64,000 nt of DNA, from the NCBI RefSeq assembly GCF_001562415.1, contig NZ_LOEE01000019.1:62001-126000 (forward strand). The letters run 5' to 3'. Each line of letters begins with the position of its first letter. Position 1 is the stretch's first letter. This document shows positions 45,561 to 53,162 of the stretch, piece after piece. This stretch comes from Thermotalea metallivorans (GTDB lineage Bacteria; Bacillota; Clostridia; Peptostreptococcales; Thermotaleaceae). A program made the translations under genes and the position numbers. The notes beneath the pieces are model-generated. The model did no database searches. It saw nothing but the letters and a program-made list of their open reading frames with translations, and was not told where the DNA came from.

Positions 45561-45782
45561 TTACGCATTAGATTCCTGTACGACGTCTAAGTATTCAAAA
45601 ATATGGAGCTTCGGAATTTTATAGGATCTGCCTATCTTAAAATGCTTGATTTTATTTTGTTTCAAAAGACGGTATCCGGTTTTTGTGCTGATACCTCCAA
45701 GCATTTCGCACATCTGTTCTACGTTCACAACATCCGGATATTCCCGAAAGACCAGTTTATATGCCTCATTACTCTTTAACAA
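45561..45782 (-). CDS. Excisionase-like DNA-binding protein
   Basis: 73 residues with a MerR-type winged helix (VVNVEQMCEMLGGISTKTGYRLL, KIGRSYKIPK), the excisionase pattern. TTG at 45782 lies eight bases from AAAGGGG; an upstream ATG at 45815 has no ribosome site. Directly upstream of int, as xis in Tn916-like elements. Confidence 0.85.
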   Translation of the reverse strand: MLKSNEAYKLVFREYPDVVNVEQMCEMLGGISTKTGYRLLKQNKIKHFKIGRSYKIPKLHIFEYLDVVQESNA

Positions 45783-45822
45783 AGTATCAGCCCCTTTCCA
45801 CGCAATGTTAAACATGCAGAAT

Positions 45823-45880
45823 TAAGGGTACGCCATTATTTGGGTGCGCATATACGCTCGTACAATGTGGCGCACCCTTA
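45823..45880 (-). promoter_or_regulatory. two alternative hairpins upstream of the excisionase gene
   Basis: On the minus strand segment A (TAAGGGTGCGCCA, 45868-45880) can pair either with GCGCACCC (45842-45849) or, over all 13 positions with one G-U pair, with TGGCGTACCCTTA (45823-45835). The structures exclude each other. Segment A begins with the stop codon of the 24-residue leader, so ribosomes ending there would cover it. Confidence 0.6.
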
Positions 45881-45952
45881 GTCTGCATCTCTGTTTTGGT
45901 TTTTATATATAATTATGGGTTTATCCGGCGGGCAGCGGTTGACCGTCCTCAT
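45878..45952 (-). CDS. 24-residue leader peptide candidate
   Basis: ATG at 45952 behind a GGGGAGGTG site at eight bases; the peptide starts MRTVNRCPPDKP and ends NRDAD. The ribosome site overlaps a small hairpin (CCCCG/CGGGG). Its stop codon is the first triplet of the switchable stem before xis. Position and structure suggest control of xis-int; the peptide itself may have no role. Confidence 0.5.
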   Translation of the reverse strand: MRTVNRCPPDKPIIIYKNQNRDAD

Positions 45953-46314
45953 AGGAATTTCACCTCCCCGTCAGCGACCGGGGCGCACTCTGGGACCTAA
46001 CCTCGACTATGCGCAAGTATCATTATCCCTCCGTATGTGTCATCGCCTTAATTGCAACCAGCATTTATTTATTGCACGGGTATCGATCGCTCGCACCTTT
46101 ACTTCATTCAATCCGTAGATAGCATTGATCCTTCGCTTACAATCCGGCATAATGCCGAACAGGTGGTCCTGGCGTACCTGCAATCTGGCTTTCCTTCACA
46201 GGACATACGGGGAACGTACCGGATAAAACACCTATTCAATTGTCAAGGTTCTGTTGAGGGGGGGTAGAGCATGTCCCTCTATTAATCAGCAGATTTTTTG
46301 GGCAAAAGTTAACC
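45953..46314. other. leader region of the int-xis module, no firm gene
   Basis: Carries a short minus-strand frame beginning MPDCKRRINAIYG near 46154 with no ribosome site, and a palindromic CCGGCATAATGCCG-like stretch. Probably untranslated leader. Confidence 0.45.
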
Positions 46315-46740
46315 CTACCAGGAATTATTTTTTAAAAATTTTTCTATGCTTTTTAAGCCTTGTTCAATGGAATGTGTAACAGCAGATTTACTCACGCCTT
46401 CAATCCTGGCTATTTCTGCTTTGCTCATATCAAGGAAGAAATGGGCATAGATGCGCTTCGCCTGTTTTTCCGGCATGCTGTTGATAGCGGCATACAACTC
46501 CTGCTTACTCATTTTGCACTCATAGATTTCTTCCGGGGATAAAACCAACAAGATGACATCCTTTTCAATACCGTCGTCAGCGTCAAGGGAATAGTATGCT
46601 TTGTAGACACGTCTGCGCTCAAAGTCTGCATGTTCCTTTCGGCTAAGCTGTTTAAATAGTTCTAAAATTTCATTTGTCACTTCAACGAAAAAGTCAGATT
46701 TATAGAACGGGTAGTAATCCCGCAAATTGATCCTTACCAT
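46315..46740 (-). CDS. Sigma-70 region 4-like regulator (Tn916 Orf7-like)
   Basis: 141 residues starting MVRINLRDYYPFY behind GGAGG at 46740. C-terminal helix-turn-helix: LDMSKAEIARIEGVSKSAVTHSIEQG after SMPEKQAKRIYAHF. Such truncated sigma-like proteins are carried by Tn916/Tn1549-type elements. The same frame stays open upstream to 47202, see the interval entry. Confidence 0.85.
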   Translation of the reverse strand: MVRINLRDYYPFYKSDFFVEVTNEILELFKQLSRKEHADFERRRVYKAYYSLDADDGIEKDVILLVLSPEEIYECKMSKQELYAAINSMPEKQAKRIYAHFFLDMSKAEIARIEGVSKSAVTHSIEQGLKSIEKFLKNNSW

Positions 46741-47195
46741 ATATGAACCTCCGCTTTGATTTTTTTGTGAAAAAACCAAAACAGAGGGAGGGGAGCGGCA
46801 CCCTGATGTATATCTCAAATATGTAAAAAAGCCGGGCTTATCCAATTCAAAAAGTTGCTTATAAAAGAAATAGATTTTTCGACATATCAGTCGAAAATAT
46901 AGTTTTTTTGTCAATAAGAAAACCGCAATTTGCTTTTTACAAATTGCGGTTTTCCGGATTATTTGGCACGTATTGGATTGAGGGATAATTGGAGGACGTA
47001 ATTTATCACAAAAGGATGGAGCATAAATATCCATTTTGGAGAAATCAATATCAGCATAGATATAGCTTCTATAATCCTTTATTTCTGCTATTTTAGCTTC
47101 TTTAACACAAATTCGTTTTTCATCTATAAGCACCTCACTACCGGGGGAAAAGAAAAACCCCCTCACAATCCAAAGGAAAGTTAAGGGACAGGTGG
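46741..47195 (-). other. open but unassigned interval between two sigma-like genes
   Basis: The frame of the downstream sigma gene is open through this interval up to an ATG at 47202 that overlaps the stop of the upstream gene (ATGGTGA). The first about 80 codons look protein-like (DADIDFSKM-type acidic and aromatic mix, IYAPSFCDKLRPP), but the remainder crosses a perfect terminator stem. Either a separate small gene that lost its stop, or a 295-residue fusion made only on read-through. Confidence 0.4.
46919..46953. terminator. perfect 14-bp terminator-type hairpin within the open frame
   Basis: AAAACCGCAATTTG, seven-base loop, CAAATTGCGGTTTT. The stem itself ends in four T on both strands. 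A weaker hairpin (TTTTCGA / TCGAAAA) lies about 40 bases further on the minus strand. Confidence 0.75.
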
Positions 47196-47594
47196 TCACC
47201 ATATTTTTAATAAATTCCTTAACTTGGATAGAATTTTTTCTTTTTGCTTGTGAATGCCTGTTTTTGACCGGCCAATTTCTTTAGCGACTTCACGCTCTGA
47301 CTTATCGTTAAAGAATAGCTCGTTAATCAAAAAACGCTCATCCTCGGTCAGCTCCGAAAGTGCCCTGAACAGCATGTCCAATAACAGCTTGTCCTCGACG
47401 ATCTCGTCAACAAGCGCCTGACCGGAAGGAATCTCAAACCCTGCGTCCGCAAACGCCTCAAGCGACAGCTCCTTTTCCGCGCGAACCTGCCTGCGCTTGC
47501 GTTCTTTCCAAGCAGGGCGCTTGAAGGCATAGTAGACCTCTTCAGTAACGGGGATCAACTTTCCGTTGAGCTTGATGTTATACTCCTTGTCCAT
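47196..47594 (-). CDS. Sigma-70 region 4-like regulator
   Basis: 132 residues; AGGAGG site and ATG at 47594. C-terminal region 4: LSELTEDERFLINELFFNDKSEREVAKEIGRSKTGIHKQKEKIL. N-terminal half starts with the short VTEEVYYAF stretch shared by such element-borne proteins. Reads toward the gene at 46315. Confidence 0.88.
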   Translation of the reverse strand: MDKEYNIKLNGKLIPVTEEVYYAFKRPAWKERKRRQVRAEKELSLEAFADAGFEIPSGQALVDEIVEDKLLLDMLFRALSELTEDERFLINELFFNDKSEREVAKEIGRSKTGIHKQKEKILSKLRNLLKIW

Positions 47595-47680
47595 CCAATT
47601 TCACCTCCTTTCCCGAAAACTCATGGGAAAGGAGGGAATGGAGGACCGCGGCACCAAGGCAAAATAGCGCAAAGACAAAA

Positions 47681-47716
47681 GCGGCCGAGTTTACTGAAAT
47701 TCGTAAACTCGGCCGC
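47681..47716 (-). terminator. strong terminator ahead of the sigma-like gene
   Basis: GCGGCCGAGTTTAC, eight-base loop, GTAAACTCGGCCGC, followed on the minus strand by TTTTGTCTTT. It lies in the leader of the gene at 47196, so it may act as an attenuator. Confidence 0.85.
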
Positions 47717-47851
47717 AAAAACTATTCTATCAAGCAGCGCCCTGCCAGTAGGGTCGTCATCGCTTTTTGCGCTGTATTGCTTTTTTATACGGTGATGGTA
47801 TCTTTTCCGGCGTATAGCTTTTGCCTTATGTATATTGGCAGAGAACCGCTT

Positions 47852-47883
47852 GATATTGTATGAAGTCCGGACCATACAATATC
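47852..47883. other. 11-bp perfect hairpin
   Basis: GATATTGTATG and CATACAATATC around a ten-base loop containing GTCCGGAC. With the plus-strand terminator 60 bases on it could be part of a small structured RNA. Confidence 0.5.
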
Positions 47884-47942
47884 AACCTCGTCAGCTCCAA
47901 CCTACACGTCAGCACCCGCCATACGCTCAGCTTCTATTTAAG

Positions 47943-47966
47943 TTCGGCAGGTGTTGTCATGCCGAA
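47943..47966 (+). terminator. plus-strand terminator
   Basis: TTCGGCA, ten-base loop, TGCCGAA, then TTTTTCTTTT. No plus-strand gene precedes it, hence a possible small RNA end. Confidence 0.65.
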
Positions 47967-48135
47967 TTTTTCTTTTGGTTGTTTATTTTGTTTTTTATCA
48001 AGAACACTCCCGCCTTTATGTAGTGCAACGTGATTACCGCCCTTCGATTTAACTGGCATTGTCGCGTTTTATTAAAATATTCGGAAGAAAAAACCTTGAG
48101 GCTTTTCCATAAGCTAACAACCAGATATTTCTCTC

Positions 48136-48167
48136 TATCAATAAAAACAATTATCAATAAAAACAAT
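48136..48167. repeat. tandem repeat, two 16-bp units
   Basis: TATCAATAAAAACAAT occurs twice head to tail, immediately before the ribosome site of the 16-codon frame. Confidence 0.7.
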
Positions 48168-48183
48168 ATGGAGGGCTATTTTG

Positions 48184-48234
48184 TGACAATTAACACACTT
48201 ATTACAATGCCTCAGGCTTTTCCTTGCAATTAAT
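48184..48234 (+). CDS. 16-residue peptide candidate
   Basis: GTG start eight bases after GGAGG; reads MTINTLITMPQAFPCN and stops. A hairpin (GCAG..GGTACTT / AAGTACT..CTGC) follows at about 48265. Good signals but too short to judge by sequence. Confidence 0.3.
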
Positions 48235-48492
48235 ACGGTATCAATACAAAATAAAAAGCAGCGGTACTTCCTTGTCCTAAAGTACTACTGCATATATTTA
48301 CTGTTATAATTAGTGAAAATTACAATGACTGTGTTTATTACTGCTGTGCTTGTTTTGCGAGATTAAATATTATGTCAACTGTTGCCGCCCAGTTCTTTAT
48401 CCATCATAGCTGGTATGTTTCGCTATGCTTTGAAAAATTGCATTTGTTCAGATATTACATTAATCCTTCGCTTACCCTGTATATACTTAATT

Positions 48493-48813
48493 TTACCGCT
48501 TAAATAATTTTAATCCGGAAATTACACAGAGAATGAAAAGTAACCCCTGCCTGATCCAATCCATGCAAAGCCAAAACTCCCCGCCAGACACAAGGACAGG
48601 GGATGAGCCATATTCATCTGCATACTCACCCAGATTCCAAAACAGCTTCAAAGAAATGATTAAAGAGATTAAGCTCAAGGTAAAGATTACTATATTAAGG
48701 CCAAGGCCCTTTTTTTCAAGTTCGACGTCTTTCCCTGTCTTTTTTATGTAGAACACAACAAAACAAATGCATAATACCATTAATATTAATCCCATAATAA
48801 GTAGTGTAGGCAT
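48493..48813 (-). CDS. small membrane protein, unrecognised
   Basis: 106 residues with three membrane segments (about 3-23, 38-58, 84-102), AGGAGGG site and ATG at 48813. Short loop YADEYGSSPVLVSGGEF between the second and third. No family recognised. Confidence 0.75.
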   Translation of the reverse strand: MPTLLIMGLILMVLCICFVVFYIKKTGKDVELEKKGLGLNIVIFTLSLISLIISLKLFWNLGEYADEYGSSPVLVSGGEFWLCMDWIRQGLLFILCVISGLKLFKR

Positions 48814-48952
48814 TTATATCCCTCCTAATTAAATTTATTTCAATAGTAATTATATGGTAAATTGTAACGATAGCAAGTCATAGTTTGTATGGTCTAGGAC
48901 GTTATCAAATATTAATTCATTTATCGTCAAATCCAAAATTTATAGTTAATGT

Positions 48953-49042
48953 ATAGCGCCAACAAGATTAATATCCTCGCTGGCGCTATCTGTTCGCGCT
49001 TATTGGTAGCGTCATACAGCAATTGATCATGCTACCAAGCGC
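48953..49042 (-). terminator. two consecutive hairpins after the DUF2599-like gene
   Basis: GCGCTTGGTAGC pairs with GCTACCAATAAGCGC (48996-49042), and ATAGCGCCA with TGGCGCTAT (48953-48989). The interval between the flanking genes is otherwise empty. Confidence 0.55.
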
Positions 49043-49102
49043 AACAACTCATAACATGTTATAATACTTCAGTACGCTTCAGTTCACCTTATCAAAATAA
49101 AT

Positions 49103-49705
49103 TTAATCACCACCTCCGCCGGGATTACATAAAGCTAAAAGAGTATCGGCATAACTTACAAGTGGTCTCCCTTCTTCTATATCCCAATCTGCTTCAACAA
49201 ACAAATCAAAATGGCACCAATATTGATTACTTAGACTTCCGTTATCATTACGTATGCCAGAATAAATTGCTGCCAACTCATCCCAACCAGCCTGAGCATA
49301 AGGTCTTAATAAACGAGTAGAGAGTTTTGGGGTCATACTGTATGTCCACCAGCCGCTCCTATAATGATATGTATACGAAGTAAAATAATCAGAAGCAGCT
49401 CGTGCAGAAAATTCACCATCTCGTAATTCTTTCAATACAGCGTCTCTTTGATCTACAGGAATGTTTGCTAGGTATGCTTCAAGCCTATTGTTTACATCTT
49501 CAATCCAGTCCTTATTTTGATTATAAAACTCTTGCAAATTATCAAGACCAACGCTCTCAATTACTGCTATGTCTGCTTGAAGTTGATCATGCTCGCTAAG
49601 CGGTTCATTCTCACTTGAATCACTTATAGCGAATGCGGTTGATGTGGAGGTTATAGCCATTATAACCACAAGCAACAGTGAAAATACTTTCTTAATTTTT
49701 TTCAT
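49103..49705 (-). CDS. Secreted DUF2599-like protein
   Basis: Signal peptide (MKKIKKVFSLLLVV to AFA) from the ATG at 49705 behind AAAGGAG; about 200 residues. The C-terminal half fits DUF2599: WWTYSMTPKLSTR, AGWDELAAIY, SLSNQYWCHFDLFVEADWDI and GRPLVSY. It ends in Gly-Gly-Gly-Gly-Asp. Function of the family is unknown. Next to a membrane thioredoxin, which might help secretion or disulfide formation. Confidence 0.75.
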   Translation of the reverse strand: MKKIKKVFSLLLVVIMAITSTSTAFAISDSSENEPLSEHDQLQADIAVIESVGLDNLQEFYNQNKDWIEDVNNRLEAYLANIPVDQRDAVLKELRDGEFSARAASDYFTSYTYHYRSGWWTYSMTPKLSTRLLRPYAQAGWDELAAIYSGIRNDNGSLSNQYWCHFDLFVEADWDIEEGRPLVSYADTLLALCNPGGGGD

Positions 49706-49821
49706 TCCAAAGACTCCTTTCAAATTTTGATATTTCATTATTGGTTTCCACCGGACCGTTTATTTAGTTTAATGCATAACACATCCTCCTTTCGTCTCGT
49801 TACATACTAATTACAGTTGAG

Positions 49822-50628
49822 TCAAATCCTATCAATCTCGCTAATAGAATCTGACTCTAGACTTCCAGGTTTGTTCTTATTTTTAAATTTATTGTACATT
49901 ACTATTAGATTTATAAGTGAAACAAGGTTAAAAACTATTGCCATCAAGAACAGCGCAACTATCCTAGGGTCTCCAGAAAGATGATTATTTTCTATATAAT
50001 CCAAAATTGGTTTTATGGATAGTATTAGTATAGTAATTATGGATATATTAGCCATTGATGTAGTAAAAACAGCATTTATTGATTTAATTTTATATCTCAG
50101 CAAGAATAGCATTAGAATTATTAATGTTGAAATAATAAATAAAACTATAACTATCGAATAATGAGGTATATACTCCACGGGGAATTCTTTAAATGTAATA
50201 AAATCTCTTATTTCCTTTTTTATTTTTTCTGCTTCATTTTCAACAAAATTAGCTCCAAAACTACTATCAAGCGAGCCGTTTACTAATTTTATCAATATAG
50301 GTACTTGTTCAATCTTATATTTTTCAAAAATTTCTCGCAATTCTTCTTCGGTAAGAAGAGAATTATCCCTAAAATAATCAGTATTAAAATAATAAACTTG
50401 AACTTTTTCCTTGTTTGCCACTTCTGTAAGTAAAGGTTTAAAAAGTTCACAACTAGGACATGTAGGTCTGCCAAAGTAAACATATCCATCAGATATTTCA
50501 TAAAATGTGTTTGCATCTTTAATATCTATCACATATTCGTCACTAAGGGATTTAAGATAAAAGCTCACAAGTATAATTACAATTATAAAAAACCCTACAA
50601 TGGCTATTTTTTTTATATACTTCATCAT
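49822..50628 (-). CDS. Membrane thioredoxin-like protein
   Basis: N-terminal membrane helix (about 8-25), an outside thioredoxin domain (about 35-165) with the active site RPTCPSCELF, then four membrane segments. 268 residues; ATG at 50628 after GGGAGG. The thioredoxin part resembles bacteriocin-transport accessory proteins. It could act on the secreted protein at 49103, which has a Cys pair; inference from adjacency. Confidence 0.8.
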   Translation of the reverse strand: MMKYIKKIAIVGFFIIVIILVSFYLKSLSDEYVIDIKDANTFYEISDGYVYFGRPTCPSCELFKPLLTEVANKEKVQVYYFNTDYFRDNSLLTEEELREIFEKYKIEQVPILIKLVNGSLDSSFGANFVENEAEKIKKEIRDFITFKEFPVEYIPHYSIVIVLFIISTLIILMLFLLRYKIKSINAVFTTSMANISIITILILSIKPILDYIENNHLSGDPRIVALFLMAIVFNLVSLINLIVMYNKFKNKNKPGSLESDSISEIDRI

Positions 50629-50809
50629 AGTAGCCTCCCTAACCTCAAAAGTTATTACTATAAAGTGTGTTTTGCTGCATAACTTAAATCTGGGAACGCA
50701 GATTAGTTCTGTCATAGAATGAAAATAATATTCACCCAAACAAATTCTTTCATAAAACTTGTGACACTATTCCTTATTGATTTGGATGTTTCAAAATACA
50801 ATACAATAT

Positions 50810-51241
50810 TTAATAAGTTACAGTTTTACTGTAAATCGTATCTGATTCATAGCCGCCATCACCAGATACATAGTAATATGTCTCAACCCTGTAAGTCCCA
50901 CTGGATACCTGATATGTTTCCAGTATGGATGCTGACGAAGATGTTGAAGATTTAGACCAGCTTTTCACATCTGTCCATGATCCGTTAGAATAACGCTGCA
51001 AAGTAGACGTGAGATAAATGTTTTTTCCGGCCGGTGTTTTTTGCACATACCCATACACAGTGGCCGTTCCGCTTGCTGAAATAGTGAGCGAGGTGCTTGC
51101 CTGGTTGATGTAAACATACTGAATGGACACCACTGACTCCGGCGTTGCACTTGTTTCTCCTGTGGCCAATGCTGTCGATGTTAATACAGACAAAATAAGC
51201 AGGATACTTAATGCAAAAGATAAAAACCTCTTTTTGCTCAT
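50810..51241 (-). CDS. Secreted DUF6147-like protein
   Basis: Signal peptide (FALSILLILSVLTSTALA) from ATG 51241 behind AAAGGAGG, then a mature part of about 115 residues rich in Ser, Thr and Tyr with beta-strand pattern (STSLTISASGTATVYGYV). Such proteins follow HTH/ECF sigma/DUF4367 genes in Clostridia, as here; function unknown. Confidence 0.75.
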   Translation of the reverse strand: MSKKRFLSFALSILLILSVLTSTALATGETSATPESVVSIQYVYINQASTSLTISASGTATVYGYVQKTPAGKNIYLTSTLQRYSNGSWTDVKSWSKSSTSSSASILETYQVSSGTYRVETYYYVSGDGGYESDTIYSKTVTY

Positions 51242-51341
51242 TGAAAAACCTCCTTTGTTTTTTGTCTTCATAAAATAAGACAAATCAAAAGAGGCTTTTG
51301 TGACAGGAAATAAAAAATTTTTTAGAAAATTTTTCTGAACT

Positions 51342-52037
51342 TTATGGACTTAAGTCCGTGCCTGTAATTTCAACGCTTTCCGCAATCTTAAACACGATGT
51401 CTCTATCCAGTGTTGATGACACCATATACATATACTTATCATCGTACCAGAGCAGGTTTTGAACGCCCTGATTGGAATAATACTTGGCCGGTAAACCTTT
51501 GAACTCAAGTTCTTCCAGTTTTACACCTTCTGTATTTATGTTGATTGAGACGTTTTCAAGGCACTGTTGGCTGTAGGATATAAAATCATTTTCCTTTTCA
51601 TATTCAAGCAGAACAAGGCCGTCGGTGTTTTTGTTGACCAGTTTAAAGCCTTCCGGTATATAGGCTGGTTCATATATGGCAAATCCATCGGCCGCATCCT
51701 GAGATGACCGGCTTTCATTAAAGAATATATGAGTGAATTTTTCGTACACCTCGGTTATGAATTCAAATACCGCGGCACGCACAGCCGATACGCTCATTGC
51801 GGACGCAAACAGGATAATGATTGCAGCAACAAAAGCGACCGCACGCCTACGCAAAAAAGCCATTGCTCCAACCGGGCTTCTTGTTTTGCTTTGGCGTATA
51901 AGCTTTTTCATCTTTCGTTTAAACTCATTTGAGAACTCATACTCTATTTCATCGTCTGTAGGCAGGGTTTCTATCTCATATATGTCCGCTTTAATGACGG
52001 CTTTCTTCAGCATGTCGTCTGTAAAATTAATTGTCAT
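51342..52037 (-). CDS. Anti-sigma-like DUF4367 protein
   Basis: Cytoplasmic N-terminus (about 1-55), a membrane helix (about 65-85) and an outside domain with AIYEPAYIPEGFKL, typical of DUF4367. Starts at ATG 52037 overlapping the sigma gene stop, after GGAGGAG. Likely restrains the ECF factor at 52027. Confidence 0.85.
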   Translation of the reverse strand: MTINFTDDMLKKAVIKADIYEIETLPTDDEIEYEFSNEFKRKMKKLIRQSKTRSPVGAMAFLRRRAVAFVAAIIILFASAMSVSAVRAAVFEFITEVYEKFTHIFFNESRSSQDAADGFAIYEPAYIPEGFKLVNKNTDGLVLLEYEKENDFISYSQQCLENVSININTEGVKLEELEFKGLPAKYYSNQGVQNLLWYDDKYMYMVSSTLDRDIVFKIAESVEITGTDLSP

Positions 52038-52569
52038 CGGCACTCTCCTCCATTTCCAGAATTTCCTCGAGCCTGCGTTTTGCACGCTCAAGCCGCTTCC
52101 TAACCGTCGCCTCAGATATATCCAACATCTTTGCTATTTCTTCATTTGAAAATTCTTGAACATATTTCAGTGTCAGCACATCTTTATATATAACAGGCAA
52201 CTTCAATACCGCCCTTGCAAGATGATCCAAATCCTCCGCAACGCTTATTGGTTCGGTCGTTATACAGTATTCCACATCCTCAAGGGGAATTGTTGTATGC
52301 CTTTTTCTTTGGTTATATAAATTGATGGCGGTGTTTCTAACCATAGTAACAATGTAGCTCTTAGTTTTGTGACAGGAAATTTCCCCCACTTTATCGAAAT
52401 TCTCAAGAATTTTCAAAAACGTCTGATGTACAGCGTCCTCGGCGAGCCGTTCATCATTTAGGATGCGGTTGGCGACATAGAACATAAGCTTCCTGTATGT
52501 AACATAAAGCAATTCAAATTTATTTTTATCCTCTTCGCCGTCAATCATCGCCAGATATATTGGAAGCAT
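52027..52569 (-). CDS. ECF-type sigma factor
   Basis: Region 2 (ERLAEDAVHQTFLKILENFDKV) and region 4 (YKDVLTLKYVQEFSNEEIAKMLDISEATVRKRLERAKRRL). 180 residues; ATG at 52569 after GGGAGGTG. Its promoter region carries a sigma-A type promoter rather than an obvious ECF box. Confidence 0.92.
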   Translation of the reverse strand: MLPIYLAMIDGEEDKNKFELLYVTYRKLMFYVANRILNDERLAEDAVHQTFLKILENFDKVGEISCHKTKSYIVTMVRNTAINLYNQRKRHTTIPLEDVEYCITTEPISVAEDLDHLARAVLKLPVIYKDVLTLKYVQEFSNEEIAKMLDISEATVRKRLERAKRRLEEILEMEESADDN

Positions 52570-52588
52570 TTTGTCACCTCCCACATTT

Positions 52589-52789
52589 TCATGCTCTGTT
52601 TTGTTTCCTCTCTCTTTGTGACTTAAGTCTGCCATCAATGGGTTTTTGGGCGTCTCTCGGTATTGCCCATACACGGCTGAAACGCACAGTGCCGTCTATT
52701 CTGTTTTCCGCACACAGCTTTTGTATGCGCCTGACGGAAATGCCCCACTTTTTTGAAGCTTCATTTACAGACATGTAATCAGTTACCAT
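52589..52789 (-). CDS. Small helix-turn-helix protein
   Basis: 66 residues with a MerR-type DNA-binding motif (YMSVNEASKKWGISVRRIQKLCAENR) and a basic tail. First gene of the HTH-sigma-anti-sigma-DUF6147 set. Similar to excisionase-type proteins but not beside an integrase. Confidence 0.82.
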   Translation of the reverse strand: MVTDYMSVNEASKKWGISVRRIQKLCAENRIDGTVRFSRVWAIPRDAQKPIDGRLKSQRERKQNRA

Positions 52790-52824
52790 ACATTCACCCA
52801 AACATACAATTATTAGCAATTCAT

Positions 52825-52853
52825 ATTATATACGTCTAAACGAATAATATCAA
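52825..52853 (-). promoter_or_regulatory. sigma-A type promoter of the HTH/ECF sigma operon
   Basis: On the minus strand TTGATA (52848-52853), 17 bases, TATAAT (52825-52830). Confidence 0.75.
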
Positions 52854-52960
52854 GTTTCATAAAGTTTTAAGGCATCCTAACCTTATTTCAGTATTATTGC
52901 AGCAGACATAATGCCTGATGTTAGTATATAAGTATCCTTAAAAATATATGTTAAATGCAA

Positions 52961-52989
52961 AAACCTGCCGCGAAAAAACGGACAGGTTT
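52961..52989 (-). terminator. terminator downstream of the M56 gene
   Basis: AAACCTG..CCG and CGG..CAGGTTT pair; on the minus strand TTTTTG follows. It is 170 bases from the stop codon. Confidence 0.6.
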
Positions 52990-53162
52990 AAGATTTTAAT
53001 CAATGCGACAACAGGCAATTATAGTGCTATTTACCACCACATATCTTGCAAATTTGCTTCATTTTTCTTTCAGCAGTTCTTTTAAGCGTCATTTTGCAAT
53101 TCTATTTTCAGTGCCGTTGGTCATATAATACACGGCAAATGAATACTAAAATCGTTCTGTTT

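Larger units (their letters stand above)
47595..48492. other. structured non-coding region of the island
   Basis: About 900 bases without a normal-sized gene. It contains a strong minus-strand terminator (47681), an 11-bp hairpin (47852-47883), a plus-strand terminator (47943), a 16-bp tandem repeat (48136-48167) and a possible 16-codon gene (48184). Confidence 0.6.
52790..53162. other. interval with promoter and terminator, no gene
   Basis: Holds the promoter at 52825-52853 and a terminator at 52961-52989 that would end transcription from the M56 gene. Confidence 0.6.

Noticed and set aside
45915-46267. Two overlapping plus-strand frames
   Set aside because: No ribosome site and opposite to the int-xis leader, where minus-strand signals are better.
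47621-47875. An 84-residue minus-strand frame
   Set aside because: It crosses the strong terminator at 47681 and ends in a Pro-rich low-complexity tail; no ribosome site.
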